In this document: positions 47,020 through 58,793 of the stretch, one piece after another
Layout: every line of letters starts with the position of its first letter
How positions within the stretch are numbered: the stretch's first letter is position 1
Source: Pinus tabuliformis
Lineage: Eukaryota > Streptophyta > Pinopsida > Pinales > Pinaceae
Assembly: GCA_031772625.1 (NCBI GenBank)
Contig: CM062807.1
Span: 1,149,211,007 to 1,149,275,006 of the forward strand
Reading direction: 5' to 3'
Length of the DNA stretch: 64,000 bases
The notes under the pieces: generated by a model
Database searches by the model: none
What the model saw: the letters and a program-made list of their open reading frames with translations, nothing else
What the model was told of the DNA's origin: nothing
Made by a program: the position numbers and the translations under genes

Positions 47020-47540
47020 AAATTTTGATGATACTTCAATAAAATCAACTCCAATTATAGAACAGACTTTAGTTTTTGTTCAAAATCCACCTTTTCCTGA
47101 AAGATTGAAAATAGAAAAATGGGTAGAAAAATAGATTATGTTGCCTAATTATGATATGATAAATGAAATGAATAATTTTTGTATAAAAATTCCTTTGTTA
47201 CAAGTTATCAAAGAAATACCAATATTTGCAAAGAAAATCAGGGAGTTAAGTATTAAAAAACTAGGAGGAAAAAGAAAACAAGTTAAAAGAATCCAGTTAG
47301 TTGGGAAAATTGTAGATATCATAATGGGAAAGACAATAGTTACCATTGTGAAAACACACATTAATGACATTGAGATTCCAAACAAACTATGAATCAATTT
47401 AAACTTCCTAATCTTCAACATACACTTACACTATTGCAATGAGCAGATAGATCTGTTATCAATCTTGATGTTGCATTAGAAGATGTATTTGTATCCTTAG
47501 ATTCTTGGGAATATCCTGCTGACTTCATGGATACTCTTTA
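47020..47540 (+). pseudogene. Element E Gag end and protease remnant (part 2)
   Basis: The reading shows NPPFPERLKIEKWVEK, CIKIPLLQVIKEIPIFAKKIRELSIKK, and, after a stop and a deletion, LADRS-like QADRSVINLDVALEDV with SWEYPADF. These are the Gag-protease junction and protease C-terminal landmarks of plant Athila/Tat-type gypsy Gag-Pol. The catalytic part of the protease is lost. It fits as the continuation of 30655-32645, separated by about 14 kb of inserted material. Minus-strand gypsy 3 begins immediately after, at 47545. Confidence 0.8.
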
Positions 47541-47544
47541 AAAT

Positions 47545-47986
47545 TGGACACAAAATTGCTTCAAATTCTCTTTATTATTTCAAATCTTCAATATACAAAC
47601 TTTCCAAATCCTACGCACACAGCTGTAGGGGCCCGCACACTCAGTGGCGTACTTACCAAGGTATTCATGCACACAATAGCAAGAGCCTTCCCCTTTTCCC
47701 AAAATACAGAAAGATCGTACCCTTATAGACTCAAAACATATCAAATCTCATTCAAAATCTGACTAATTTACTTGCTAAGGTATCCCTTTATATACACTTT
47801 CCTATTACAATACCATGGTCCGCAAACCATGGGCAGAGCTTAAAACAATACAATACCTAAGGGGATTTGACCTTCCTAAAGACCCTTAATTCCTAGTAAC
47901 CAGCACGTTATGCACTCCGCTCCTTACATTGTGGATGTTTTTACAATATCTTAACAAGATTGGACCCAGGGGATCCCGTCCCAACA
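47545..47986 (-). repeat. Gypsy 3 3' LTR
   Basis: In plus sense it starts TGGACACAAAATTGC and ends CCCAACA. Adjacent plus bases 47987-47999 (TGCCCCCAACACA) are, in minus sense, the polypurine tract TGTGTTGGGGGCA. A TATA-like ATATAAAGGG lies near plus 47790. Confidence 0.9.
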
Positions 47987-48053
47987 TGCCCCCAACACAA
48001 AGATGTGACTCCTCCCCGAGTCACTCCATTGGTATGCTCTGTAATTTCTATTT

Positions 48054-50990
48054 TTGGCCGCTGAACAAAGAATTCATTGGGTGAAGCACCTTTGTGCATT
48101 GCACTGCTGCATATCAAACTTCTTCGACCAAATTTTCCGTAGTCGGTCCTTCTATTGCTATGTCAATTTTCACTGCATTTGCTGCATACTCTTGAGTGTG
48201 CCTTCCACAGTCTGTGAGATCTTCCCTTCCTCTTCTTCCCACGACTGCATCCATGTAGTGATAATCTGCATCTTCTTCTGCAACTCCTCAAGTTATTCTT
48301 GCAGGGACATCCCTTCTTTCAACTATGTGAATCGTTGCATAGGTGCGAAGGTGCGCACTGTTGCCTTGAGCTCATCGTACTATAGTTTCTTATCCTGGAT
48401 TGCTACTACAATATTTTTCATCGGAGGGTCCTCTTGTAGTGAGGCCCACAATTCTGAAGTTTCTTTGAATAGTTGGCTACAGTCCTTGACTGCAACATTG
48501 AGCTTTCCCCTGTCTGTTCGTATAGTAGCCTCGCATTGCTCTTGGATCTTTGGTGGCGTGGTGGGTTGTAACTTCCATTGAAGCTTAGTAATTTGCATCT
48601 ACAAATAAAAATGAACTTTATCCACCAAAGCCTTTGATTCTATGAATCCATCTACTCGCTACTCCACTTTGTCTTCTGAAGTGGCCTCAAATTGAATTTG
48701 GAGCTTTGGAAGCTCACTGCATACTCTGGAGATGGCCTTCTCTAGTTGCGCCCTTCTCACAGTTCCCTCATCGTGATCTTGTAGAGATTTGTGCTTTTCA
48801 TGGAACATCTTCTGACTAGTGAACTTCGCATATGTTATCACCATGAGAACCCATTTTTCTCGCACCTTAAGCTCCTATGCTACACCTTGGTGTAGCTCAT
48901 GCAATGTGTGTAGAGGGAGTTCCACAAGGTTGATACTCATGTTTCTATGCGGTTGTACACTCTCCCTATCCTCGAAATTATTCAAGTGTAAAGATCCATC
49001 AGGTAGGGGTACAACATGGAGCTCTAAAGTGAGTACTAACTTCACATTTCCCGATTTCATTGGTTCCATGCTCGCTTGAGACCGACTCGCTTGAACCATG
49101 CTCGCTTGAACTTGGCTCACCTGAACCTGCAATTCTTTGAGGCCCTCTTGGACCTTCGTCAATACAGACTGGTACTGTTCTTCGATGTGGCCCCAGATAT
49201 CTTCCGTCGCAGACTTGACAGTATCCCCAATTTCATCAAGGTCCCCCTCAGGGAGGACCATGGCCTCCGATCCGATAGACTGATCAGATTTGTACTTTTT
49301 GCATGCACCTCCTGCACTAGTCTTCTACCACTGCTCTAGGATAAATTGAGAATCGAAGTCCTCTGGGTTTACATAGGGGTCTTCGCCACCCTGATGAGGT
49401 TCTTCGGTATGCATATTTTCATCTTGCTCGTGTTTTAGCTCCTACGTGGTACTCTTGTCTAGGTCGATGGTCACCTTCTTCTTTTCCTTCGATGCATATT
49501 TACTAGTCCTTGTTGCGCCCTCTACAATGTCTCTCAGAAGGAGCCAATCAATCAGCCACTAAAGGACTAACTGGGCGATATCTTCCTCAGTGACCAGAAA
49601 TGGAAATTCCATCCATTTCTTCGTCAAATCAAGCCTCACATGTATATACACATGGTTGAAATTAGCCTTGAAGTCATATATGTGTCAATATTCCGTGAAT
49701 AGTCTCGGTGACAACCTTGTCTTCTGGTTGATCACCATTCGCAAATCCATTTGGAATAATACCTAGAACATCTTATTTTCTATCACATGGGCATGGTCCT
49801 TTGTTGCCAAAGAGAGGAAAATATGGCAGCCTTGCACAACTCTGGATCCATATTGGGGAATTATGAATCATCTGGTATCCTCCAAGCTATTAACGTGATC
49901 AACAATAGGAGCCACACATAGTGGAATTCTTTTACATCCTCTTGTGATTTTCGGCAATCATCTAGGAATTCTTGAAACATGTATTTTTCCCAATTGAATT
50001 GAACCCCCTTGCTACACTCTGCAACCAAGGATACCTATGGTGCCAGCACTTCATCTGCACGAAAATTCCTCATGATCTTTCCTACCAAAATTTGTGCAGC
50101 AAACTGCACAGCTTTGTGTGAGATGGAACTGATGGCATATCCCCTAGACTTATTGACCAACCCGAAGTCATTTTTCATTTGATCTGTGAGATTTGTCTCC
50201 TGTGACTTCCTTTCAAAAGCATCTACGGGATTCACGCCTTGATAGGGCAATGCTATGATTCTCCGGATGAAAATGTTGCTAATTGGGATGGGCTCTGCTA
50301 GTCATAGGTACCCATCATGGACCAACACTAACAACTAGTGCACAAAAATAGTGTTGATGTTTCTTCGGATGAAGCGTGTGATGTAAAACATGTTTAACAA
50401 TCCTGCGTGCTTAATACTGGCCGCCCATTTCATTGGTTCAAATCTTGTGAGGCTTGCCTGCTCATAGTACACCATCTTTAGATACTTGCTCGGCCATCTA
50501 TGGAAATTTCTCATGGTTTCCCAAATCCCAATTTTCCATGTGAAGCTGAGGTATCCTTGCCAACAAGTCACCTTGAATAAGCACTTCCTCCAGTAGCAAC
50601 GATGTGAATACCTTAAATTTTATAGAGTCTGGATCCTTAGTCACCTTTGAGGTCGGCTTCCGCAGTGGCATATACAACGGAAACCGAGAAATTGGCTCCG
50701 CTTCTTCTGCATTGATATCCTCAAACCCCTCATTCAACTCTTCTTCATCCAAGTCCTATGGCTCCATTGGCTGCTTGTTTTTATCCATTTTTCCCTTCTG
50801 TCTCTGCTCGGTTGGAACTTTCTACGGCAATTAACAAATCGAGGTCTGTTGCGACTTTTTCTGCTTTTTCTCTCTTGTCGTGGAGGCGAGAGGCTTTGGC
50901 CTTAGCGACCTAGGTTCTATAGCATGGACTGGCGATGTTGCAGTCATGATGTTCCCTAATCCTCTCTTAAAAATTCTTTCTCAACTTCTT
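48054..50990 (-). pseudogene. Gypsy 3 accessory ORF downstream of integrase
   Basis: The minus-strand start at about 50947 (MTATSPVHAIEP, basic KKQKKSQQ) leads into EEELNEGFEDINAEEAEPISRFPLYMPLRKP. Next come FEPMKWAASIKHAGLLNMFYITRFI, an EPIPISNIFIRRIIALPYQG stretch and SSISHKAVQFAAQILVGKIMRNF. After 49.3 kb a long helical region (RRAQLEKAISRVCSELPKL, LQWKLQ, SQLFKETSELWASLQED) suggests coiled coils to about 48.05 kb. The G/IPIS/I/LP pattern recalls the domain of 24060-26790, weakly. No signal peptide or membrane segment was seen, so an envelope is not supported. Many stops and frameshifts. Confidence 0.55.
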
Positions 50991-51479
50991 CCCAACTCAG
51001 GTAACCAGACATGCAGATACACACTCAGCTCTTTAATCCCAAAAACACATAACAAATTCTCAAGAAGCAAAGTGTCCAAATGTGGAGCGGTGTGTGATAT
51101 TTATAACCTAATTAAAATTTAAACTAGCCGTTCCCCCTCATATATTCCTCATAAATGCAGATTTTGCACCATATTTTCCTAGATTACACCTTAAATGCAT
51201 TTCCCCCACTCCTCTTAACGAAAAATTCCCTATCAAATCAACTGTAGTTATTCCAACAATCACTTTTTGGGCATGTTTCGCAAGACTCTTCCTTATGGCA
51301 CAACTACCTCGTCGCAACTTCCACCTGTGCCATCTTCTAAAACATTGTGCAACCCTCCTTCTTCAATAGAATTTTTCCCCGATAGAGTAGTTTATAGTCT
51401 TGCGCTTTCTTTCAACTTCCATAAGAACTAAGACTTTCCTATTGTCATGTAGTCATTGGACAAGGACATGATCGTCCAT

Positions 51480-52740
51480 GTAAACTTTCAATCTGCTCCC
51501 ATTAACCCTTCCAAGAAACACTTCCCCATTCAGCTTCGCGAGTTGAATTGTGCCACCATATGAAATATCCTGAATCACATACTGTCCTAGTCAATGCATA
51601 CGAAACTTCCCCAAAAACTTGGTAAACTTGCTATCATACATCAAGACCAAATCACCATTCTTGAAAGTGTGATTCTTAATGTGATGATCGTGCCACACAT
51701 TTTCTTTAGTTTTTTGTACTTGCTGATGAACGCCAGCGAAAAAGAGGTCTTCCTCTAACGCAATAAGATGCACTAGGCATTCCTCCATTACGTCATGATT
51801 TTCCATCTCAGTTATTGTGACAATCCTGAGGCTGGGCACTATGTATTCCATCTACATTACTGCTTCTTGTCCATAAACTAGTCAAAATTGTGTTTTCCCT
51901 GTCAATTTCTTATAGGTTGGCCTATAAGGCCATAGAACCACAAGCATGTGCACATCCGAATCATTCATATTAACATTGCATACCTTTTTTAGGGAATTCT
52001 CCAAGAGCTTGTTGAAATCTTCGATAGTGCCATTCACCTGGGAGTGATATGGTGTACTCTTCTGATGGTACATATGGAACTCTTATGTTAAGGCTATAAT
52101 TGTTTCATTCAGGAGGTGTGAACCTATGTCACTCATTAGAATATTTGGGCATCCAAACATTGAGAGAATAAATTCGAATATAAACTCCGTAGCAGTGTCC
52201 ATGCTGCAATCCTTCATAGGTTATACCTTGACCCACCTGGTTAAGTACTCCATCACAATGATACTATGACATGCTCTTGTCTTCTTCCCTGGTCGATGAA
52301 TAGGTCCAACTAAGTCAATTGCCCATTTATCAAATGCTTGTATCGTGACTTGTGGATTTAATGGAAGTTCGTTCCTTCGCGATGGCCTTCCAATCCTTTG
52401 ACACACATCGAACACACTGTAGTACTCAGAATATTTATGTACCATAGGCCACCATAATCCTAATCGTAGGATCGTTTTTTTAGTTCCTTGCCTGCATAGT
52501 GTCTTCCAGTGACACCACCATGTGCTTCAGCTAAAATATAGTGTCTTTCATATTCAGGCACATATCGGCGTAGTACTTCATCAGACCCCATCTTATATAA
52601 TTTCCCTGTAATCACAGGAAAATATGTAGCTCGAACAACTAATTCCTTCTTTTGTTGTGTTGTGTAACCAACAAGTGCTATGCTAGTAGATAAAAAATGA
52701 ATAATTTCTACAAAATGCTCATCCAAAACCCTGACAGCAA
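51480..52740 (-). pseudogene. Gypsy 3 integrase
   Basis: On the minus strand: zinc-binding HGGVTGRHYAGKELKKRSYD with a downstream C-x2-C (CSMCVKG) near 52400-52540. The core follows with VFDKWAIDL-like AFDKWAIDLVGPIHRPGK (first Asp, about 52345) and MEYLTRWVKV, then HHQKSTPYHSQVNGTIEDFNK, where the catalytic Glu is in GTIE (about 52030). The C-terminus has NGDLVLMYDSKFTKFLGKFRMH (51600) and NGSRLKVYMDDH (51500). No chromodomain was found. Stops are frequent. Confidence 0.88.
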
Positions 52741-52744
52741 AGAG

Positions 52745-54170
52745 CTACGCGTTAGGAAATCCTTCATCAATATTTGTGGGCTCTTCACCATTCTCGATTC
52801 GAGAGAGGTGATCAAGTCTAACATTCAATCTCCTGGGCTTAACTATCACTTCAAAATCATACTCTTGGAAAAGAAGAAACCATCTACAGATTATCCCCCC
52901 CAGCACAGGCTTATTGACCAAGTACTTCAGAGCAGTATGGTTCGTGTACATTTTAAAGTGTTGACCTAGCAAATAATTCCTGAATTTCTATAGTGCATAA
53001 ACCATGGCCAATCCTTCGTGCTCTGTGGTTGAATAGTTCTTCTTGGCCTTAGATATTTTTTGATTGGTGAAGGAAATCGAGTGATTAATATCTCCTGTCC
53101 CTGGTTGATTTAAGATGACTCCCAATGCTATACAAGACGCATCCACATGAAAATAAAATTCCTTCTTCCAATCCAGGAATACTAGGGTTAGTGTCGCAAC
53201 CATCTTCTCCTTCAGGGTATCCAATCTCTTTTGATAGTCATCAACCTAGCAAAACGTAGCATCCTTCTTTAACAACTTCTCCATGGGCACAATGATCTGT
53301 ACGTATGCCTTAATAAACTTCGTGTAGTACCCAGTATGACCCAAAGTTGTGCATAGCTACTTTACATTCCTAGGGGGCTCCAAATTGATAACTACAACAA
53401 TCTTAGCAGGGTCTACCATCAATCCCTGATTACAGAAAAACTGTCCCAAAATTATTCCTTAAGGTACACAAAAAATGTATTTCTTCAAGTTCAAGGAGAT
53501 CTAATACTTTATACATGTATCCAACATTAGGTGCTGACTAGAGACATGTTTCTTGACCAACCCAAACATTGTTCAATCATTGAAGTTGACTTCCAAAAAA
53601 TTATGAGTGAATTCCTTGAACGGTGCGACTACCATCCTTGAGAAGATCGCAAGAGAAATTTTTAATCCAAAAGGCATTACTTTATATTGGAATGACCCTC
53701 ATTTTGTAGCGAAGGTAATCTTTCTTCTATCCTTTGTCACAATATTAATTTGGTGATATCCCAAAAATCCATCTGTAAATCAATAAGCTTCCTTTCCGCC
53801 AACATTTTCAAGAACTTCATCTGTAAATGACGTAGGGAATGGATCATGTACGCATGCATTGTTTAACTTCTGCAAATCTACACAGATCCTGATATCACCC
53901 TTCGTTTCCTTCTCCTAGACCACCATATGACTGACCCATTCCGATTCTTCTACGGGCTTAATTATTTCGGCCATGAGCATCTTGAATTATTCTCTTACCT
54001 TTTCCTTGTATTTGGGATTTAATCGATATGGGTGTTGCTTAACCACCTTCACATATTGTTTTAGATTGACCTTCATCATACCCAAATCTCCTACTATCCC
54101 TTTCAATTCAGAGAACGTAGTTGGAAATAAATCCTGATATTCTTGTAATAATTCAATGACCTTATCCACT
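52745..54170 (-). pseudogene. Gypsy 3 reverse transcriptase and RNase H
   Basis: The frame enters with ELLQEYQDLFPTTFSELKG and HPYRLNPKYKEKV, then VDLQKLNNACVHDPFP and FTDGFLGYHQINI (catalytic Asp). A YxDD motif is destroyed (NFND followed by a stop, about plus 53560). RNase H shows FYFHVDASCIALGVILNQ (about 53150), YSTTEHEGLAMVYAL and TNHTALKYLVNKP. The dead YxDD and scattered stops rule out activity. Confidence 0.9.
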
Positions 54171-54399
54171 GTGTCTTCATCTCAATAGTCGCCAATGTTC
54201 ACGAATCTTGGGTCTTCTTTTGAGCCAATATTGTCCTATTTTGTGTGCACCATTTGTGAGATATCAAGGATCTCCGTATCAGGTCCAACAACTCCGGATT
54301 GTCCTTTTGACCTAGGGATATTAATATTCTGCAGATCCTCATTTCCTTCCTCCGTAGTAACATTGTAACATTCCAAAGCATGTTGTAATTGCGTACTCG

Positions 54400-54990
54400 A
54401 GTCAGACTATATCCAAGTGATATGCTCTACTGGAATTCAAAATATTGTTGCTTTAATCTCCTGAAGTGCTTCATCAATGCATTAGAACCCATCTTAAAAA
54501 CTAAATGTCAGTAAGAAACTCTCCTTCATTTCATCCCAATCAGTAGTCCCATGTCGTAGCTTTGTTTCTAAATACCATTTCTTTGGGATAACATCTAAGC
54601 TATGGATAAAGATGTGCACCCATTCTGGTTGAGGTACTTAACCCCATGCCTTATTCCATCGAGCCATATATTTGCACAAGTCATCCTTTCTTGTGTACTT
54701 TTCAGTGAGTCAGGTGTCTGTGCAGCCAAACCTTAATCGCATAATTCACCATATTCCTTCCAATCAACAAAATTGTCATTGTGCGTACCCCACCATCTTG
54801 CAGGCGTAGGTCTCAACACTAGATCTAAGGCATGGAACTGATGTTCCTCTGGTATGTTCCTTTCAAAATGGTCAAGAAACATGTTGACATCATCCAAGCC
54901 ATCATAATAAGGAAAATTACATAACTCAGTAGATATATAATGTAGTGACTTTGTAATGTGAGTACATTGCAGTGTAGAGACCTTAGGCAA
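54400..54990 (-). pseudogene. Gypsy 3 capsid-like segment between protease and RT
   Basis: The 85-residue open frame (54990-54733) reads FPYYDGLDDVNMFLDHFER and LRPTPARWWGTHNDNFVDW. Past a stop it continues in related frames with KYTRKDDLCKYMARW, PQPEWVHIFIHSLDVIPKKW and TTDWDEMKESFLLTFSF. These are the hallmarks of retrotransposon Gag capsid domains (YDG, PARWW, the W-rich pattern), here lying after the protease rather than before it. The accessory place may be normal for this family, which I cannot verify. Confidence 0.65.
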
Positions 54991-55179
54991 CCGATTCTAC
55001 CAGTTTTCTAACACTTTGTTTGAATCTAATTGGCAGGAATTGTCCTTTTCCTAGTTGATCCTTCCATCCACAGTAGAAGTGTTCAAATATTCATTTCGCA
55101 CAGTTAAATTATATATGTTCACAATGTCTTCGTCTTCATAATAATCACGTTTTTGTTTTGTGTATCACGCACATTCTGC

Positions 55180-55560
55180 TGGATCCAATGAAACGATCAC
55201 TTGAAGTTAATTCTTTTCAAATACCATGCTTCGTTTCTTTAAATTAATGATTGTGTTCATGTCAAAGGCCCAATCAATCCCGATCAATGTTGGGTATGGA
55301 TTACTATCATCTACTATCTCAATAACATCAAAATCCGCCACTACTCTTGCACCTTCAATATCTACAGTTACTCCATGCAAGTGACCCATTGGAATTATCT
55401 TTTGCTAATTCGCCATGCGTAGTTGAATTAGTGACCATTCTAACTTAGGATTCCCCATACATTCCCAAGTTTTCTTTGGCAGTACGTTAGCATTAAAGCC
55501 CAAATCTAGGATTACCCAGTCCATTTCGAAATCACCAATATGCGCAGTCAACCGCATCTC
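55180..55560 (-). pseudogene. Gypsy 3 aspartic protease
   Basis: Minus strand: MRLTAHIGDFEMDWVILDLG with the active-site stretch ILDLGFNANVLPKKTWE (DLG, about plus 55498-55512). Then GVTVDIEGARVVADFDVIEI and NPYPTLIGIDWAFDMN, where GIDW closes the fold. D-L-G in place of D-S/T-G is either a family variant or a lesion. Confidence 0.75.
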
Positions 55561-55829
55561 CCTACGAGTTGTCTTCTTGCTTTAGTTCACCTTATTGAAT
55601 GTGTGTTGTTTTCTTGCTGGCGCAGTTATCTATCATCTCTTGTAGTCCTTCTACTGCCTTCTAATCCCGTAAAAACCTCATGCAGGTCTGTAGAAATGAT
55701 TTTAACAGGTTGGGATTTGAATCCTGAGTTGCAGTATCTTCTTTAGGTTTCTCCTTTTGTGGAACTAACGATATCTGATTCTTAGACGTAGAAGCACCTG
55801 GATCCATAAAAAAATGTCTTACCTCCGTG

Positions 55830-57405
55830 AACATTTTTTTTCTCTATGTAGATTAAATCCAACATTCTTCTCACCGGATTTTTGTAACCAGAGACCTGAT
55901 TTTGATTGTTTTACTTTGACCTTGTCTTCACCAATGGCTACACCACTTCGTGTGACTATGTTGATATTGGGATTATATTCAAATGGCTCGAATCTCATCA
56001 TCTTAATGTTTTGTGTTGTCTATTAGTTCTTCTTCTCCTACATCTTCGCTATTAATATCGAGCAATCTTCTATAACATGATCAAATTTCCGACAATACTG
56101 ACAAGAAGGGTGAGTTGGATTCTGATAGTCACGCGCAAATTTTCATGGTTCTTTGTAGTTGTAGAAAATAATATGACCCTGACCTCTTCCAGCTCCTTGT
56201 CCTTGTCCTCTTCCCCATCGTTGGAATCTTTCGCGAGCCACAGGTGATCCTTGATTGTGCTGCACATGGTTTTAAGTAGGTATTCTATACAGTGGAGTCC
56301 TATCCATCATTAATTCATAGCTTTGACAATTCCTTTCATCATGATCAACCAATTTATAAAAGTTACAAAAGATTTGTTTTGGAGACTGTATAAAGTTTTG
56401 TGATAGAGAACAATTATTCGTCGAATGTTGTCTTGCCACTTGGCAGATGCTACACCAGGCACTTGCACTGGTGCTTGATCCAGTGAAATATTCTGGCTTT
56501 AGTGGGTAAGAACCTCCCGCATCTATATAATCCTAGAATGTAGGGCACTAATCTTTATGATGATCTTCACCCTTGCACTTTGTGCACCAAACATCAAAAT
56601 GTGTTTCCGATTTAACCTCCTTTCCCTTCTTCATATCCTGCAACTCCATATGAATGCTTGCTAACTGTGACTTGATTTGTTGAACTCCTATATTCATGTC
56701 TTATATTGGCAAAGCTTCTAGCTTCATCGCGATTTCCAACGCTTTGGCTTGTGACCCAATCATTCACTGAGATAATTTTTTTTTTAAGTGAGGTAATAGT
56801 GAATCTATGTACCAGTCCCTATGTTGTTCATCTGAAATATGAAGATTAGCTTGGCTTAGTAAGCACTTTAGTTGTTGATCTATATCCCACGTAGACTCAT
56901 TAACCCTCTGCTTGATCTCCTTGATTTAGATCATACACTGAGCTTGTGACTTGGGCTTCCTAAATTCCGCATTTAGCACATCCTTCGTGTTAGCTAACGA
57001 AGCAGCCAAATGAGTCATATTGTATTTGATGTACCAGGTAAGCACTCTGTTCTATAGCACTATAACCAATTGTGCTTTCTTCATGTCATCATCGTTAACC
57101 TACTGTGCTTTCCACACAACTTCTACGATGAACCAAAACTGATCGGGATCCTATCATCCTTGACCCCCGAATACATGAATTTTCACTATATTCACCATAT
57201 GCAACAACAGAGGTGCAGGTGGAGGTGGAGCTATAGGTGTATGAGGTGGAGGTGAAGTCAGAGATGTAGGTGTACGAGATGGAGGTGAAGGTGAAGGTGG
57301 AGTGGATGGATGTGTAATTCCCGAAGTACCTTGATCTACTAACTGCGTCACACCTCTGGGCGTACTAGGGCTACTTATTTCTTCTTCACTTTCAAACTCT
57401 CCCAA
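55830..57405 (-). pseudogene. gag: Gypsy 3 Gag with four zinc knuckles
   Basis: The N-terminus (57405 on) is serine/proline/threonine-rich. The capsid shows IHVFGGQG, DPDQFWFIVEVVWKAQ, TWYIKYNMTHLAASLANT and EIKQRVNESTWDIDQQLKCLL, followed by SLLPHLKKKLSQ. Four knuckle-like motifs follow: CTKCKGEDHHKDxC (plus 56544-56586), CSICQVARQHSTNNC (about 56413-56457), CNFYKLVDHDERNC (about 56317-56358, second Cys lost) and CQYCRKFDHVIEDC (about 56061-56102). A GRGQGQGAGRGQG box lies between the third and fourth. Several stops. Confidence 0.82.
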
Positions 57406-58358
57406 TAAAGGACTGTATTCACTTTGTCTAGATCTACACTAAATAGCTTTCCACTTTGTGTAGATCTAGTCTGACCTCTCTTAAATAGTAAGGTAAAGGC
57501 ACAATCCCTTTCCCACATAAAAGCATTTTAATCTAGGTTTTTAGTAATCTCAGGTACTTACCACTCAAACCTTTGAAGAATCGGTGTTCAGCTTCGCTAT
57601 AAGGCACATATGTATCTATTGAAAAATCAGTGATGAAATCACCGAAGATAATATCAACCCAGTAATCAACAACCCTTGCAACCTTATAATCAAATCCTTC
57701 AAGCTATTTGACTAATTTTGGAGTCCACACAATACATCATTGTGCTTCCACATAGGTTTTCTATTCACTAATTTGGCCAGTTACTTGTGTAATGCACAAG
57801 GGAACGTCAAAAATAAAACTTCGTTCACTTCTGTGTAGAGATACCTTTGTAACCACTTTTCTTTTGACAAGCGTGGATTTCGATTTTCCTAAGCTACAAA
57901 ATCGTGCAACTTCTGATCTATCCACTTCTCGATTTCTTTCTTAGCTGGTATCCACTTATGCCACATCACACATCGCTAAGATAGATCCCCGTCCCAATAA
58001 CAGAACCATTTAGTGGCTTGAGGGGGCTTGATAACAAAACATTGCACTACCGACCCTTTTGGTAACAACCCACTTAGTGTGGGTTGTAGTCTCACCAAAG
58101 GCAATATTGAGGGATTATATAACTAGGTTTCTGCATCCAAAAGGCTATGTGACGTGGAGTTAAGTTGTATCTTCAGTTTCAGCCTTGATCTTACCTTCCC
58201 AAACCCTTATCCCCAAAATCCCCAAACTTAAAGCGATTCTTAGTTAAATAGAGCTATGAACTTCGTGTAAGAATCTAATCATGCATAAAATAAGACAATA
58301 ATACATATAATTGGCATTCAATTCATCGTAAATACAGAAAACACATAAGCATATAAAT
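57406..58358 (-). other. Gypsy 3 leader
   Basis: This lies between the 5' LTR and the Gag start. Short minus-strand scraps are present but I recognised no domain. The bases next to the LTR (ATTTATATGCTTATG in minus sense) do not resemble a tRNA-iMet or tRNA-Asp primer site, so the PBS is lost or unusual. Confidence 0.5.
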
Positions 58359-58793
58359 TGGACACATAATTGCTTCAAATACTCATTATTATTTCAGATC
58401 TTCAATATATAGACTTTCCAGATCCTATGCACACAGCTGTAGGGGCCCGCGCACCCAGTTGCAGAGTTATCAAGGTCTACATGCACAAAACAACATGAGC
58501 CTTCCCCTTCAACGAAAATATAGAAAGATTGTACCCTTACAGACTCAAAACATATCAAATCTCATTCAAAATATGATTAATTGACTTGCTAAGGCATCCC
58601 TATATATACGCTTTCATATTACAATACCATGGTCTGCAAACCATGGGCGGAGCTCAAAACAATACAAAAACTAAGGGGCTCTGACCTTCCTAAAGCCCCT
58701 TAACTCCTAGTAACCTACGCACTCTGCTCCTTAAATTGCGGAGACTTTTACAATATCTTAACAAAATTGGATCCAGGAGACCCCATCCGAACA
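58359..58793 (-). repeat. Gypsy 3 5' LTR
   Basis: This is the partner of 47545-47986. In plus sense it starts TGGACACATAATTGC and ends ATCCGAACA. The minus-sense TATA-like CGTATATATAGGG is near plus 58605. Confidence 0.9.

Larger units (their letters stand above)
47545..58793 (-). mobile_element. Gypsy 3: 11.2-kb Ty3/gypsy with accessory ORF
   Basis: LTRs at 47545-47986 and 58359-58793 (442 and 435 bp) bracket a minus-strand internal region. Reading from 58.4 kb down, it holds leader, Gag with four zinc knuckles, protease, a capsid-like segment, RT, RNase H, integrase and a large extra ORF before the 3' LTR. No target-site duplication flanks it (AAAAT on the left, CATCC on the right), and the two flanks belong to different elements. 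All genes carry stops. No clear primer binding site was seen beside the 5' LTR. Confidence 0.9.

Noticed and set aside
48054-48581. 175-residue plus-strand Cys/Ser-rich frame
   Set aside because: It is the opposite strand of the coiled-coil end of the gypsy 3 accessory ORF, which is collinear with the element.
48054-50990. Envelope-like gene after integrase
   Set aside because: No signal peptide, membrane segment or furin-like site could be seen; an accessory ORF is the safer call.
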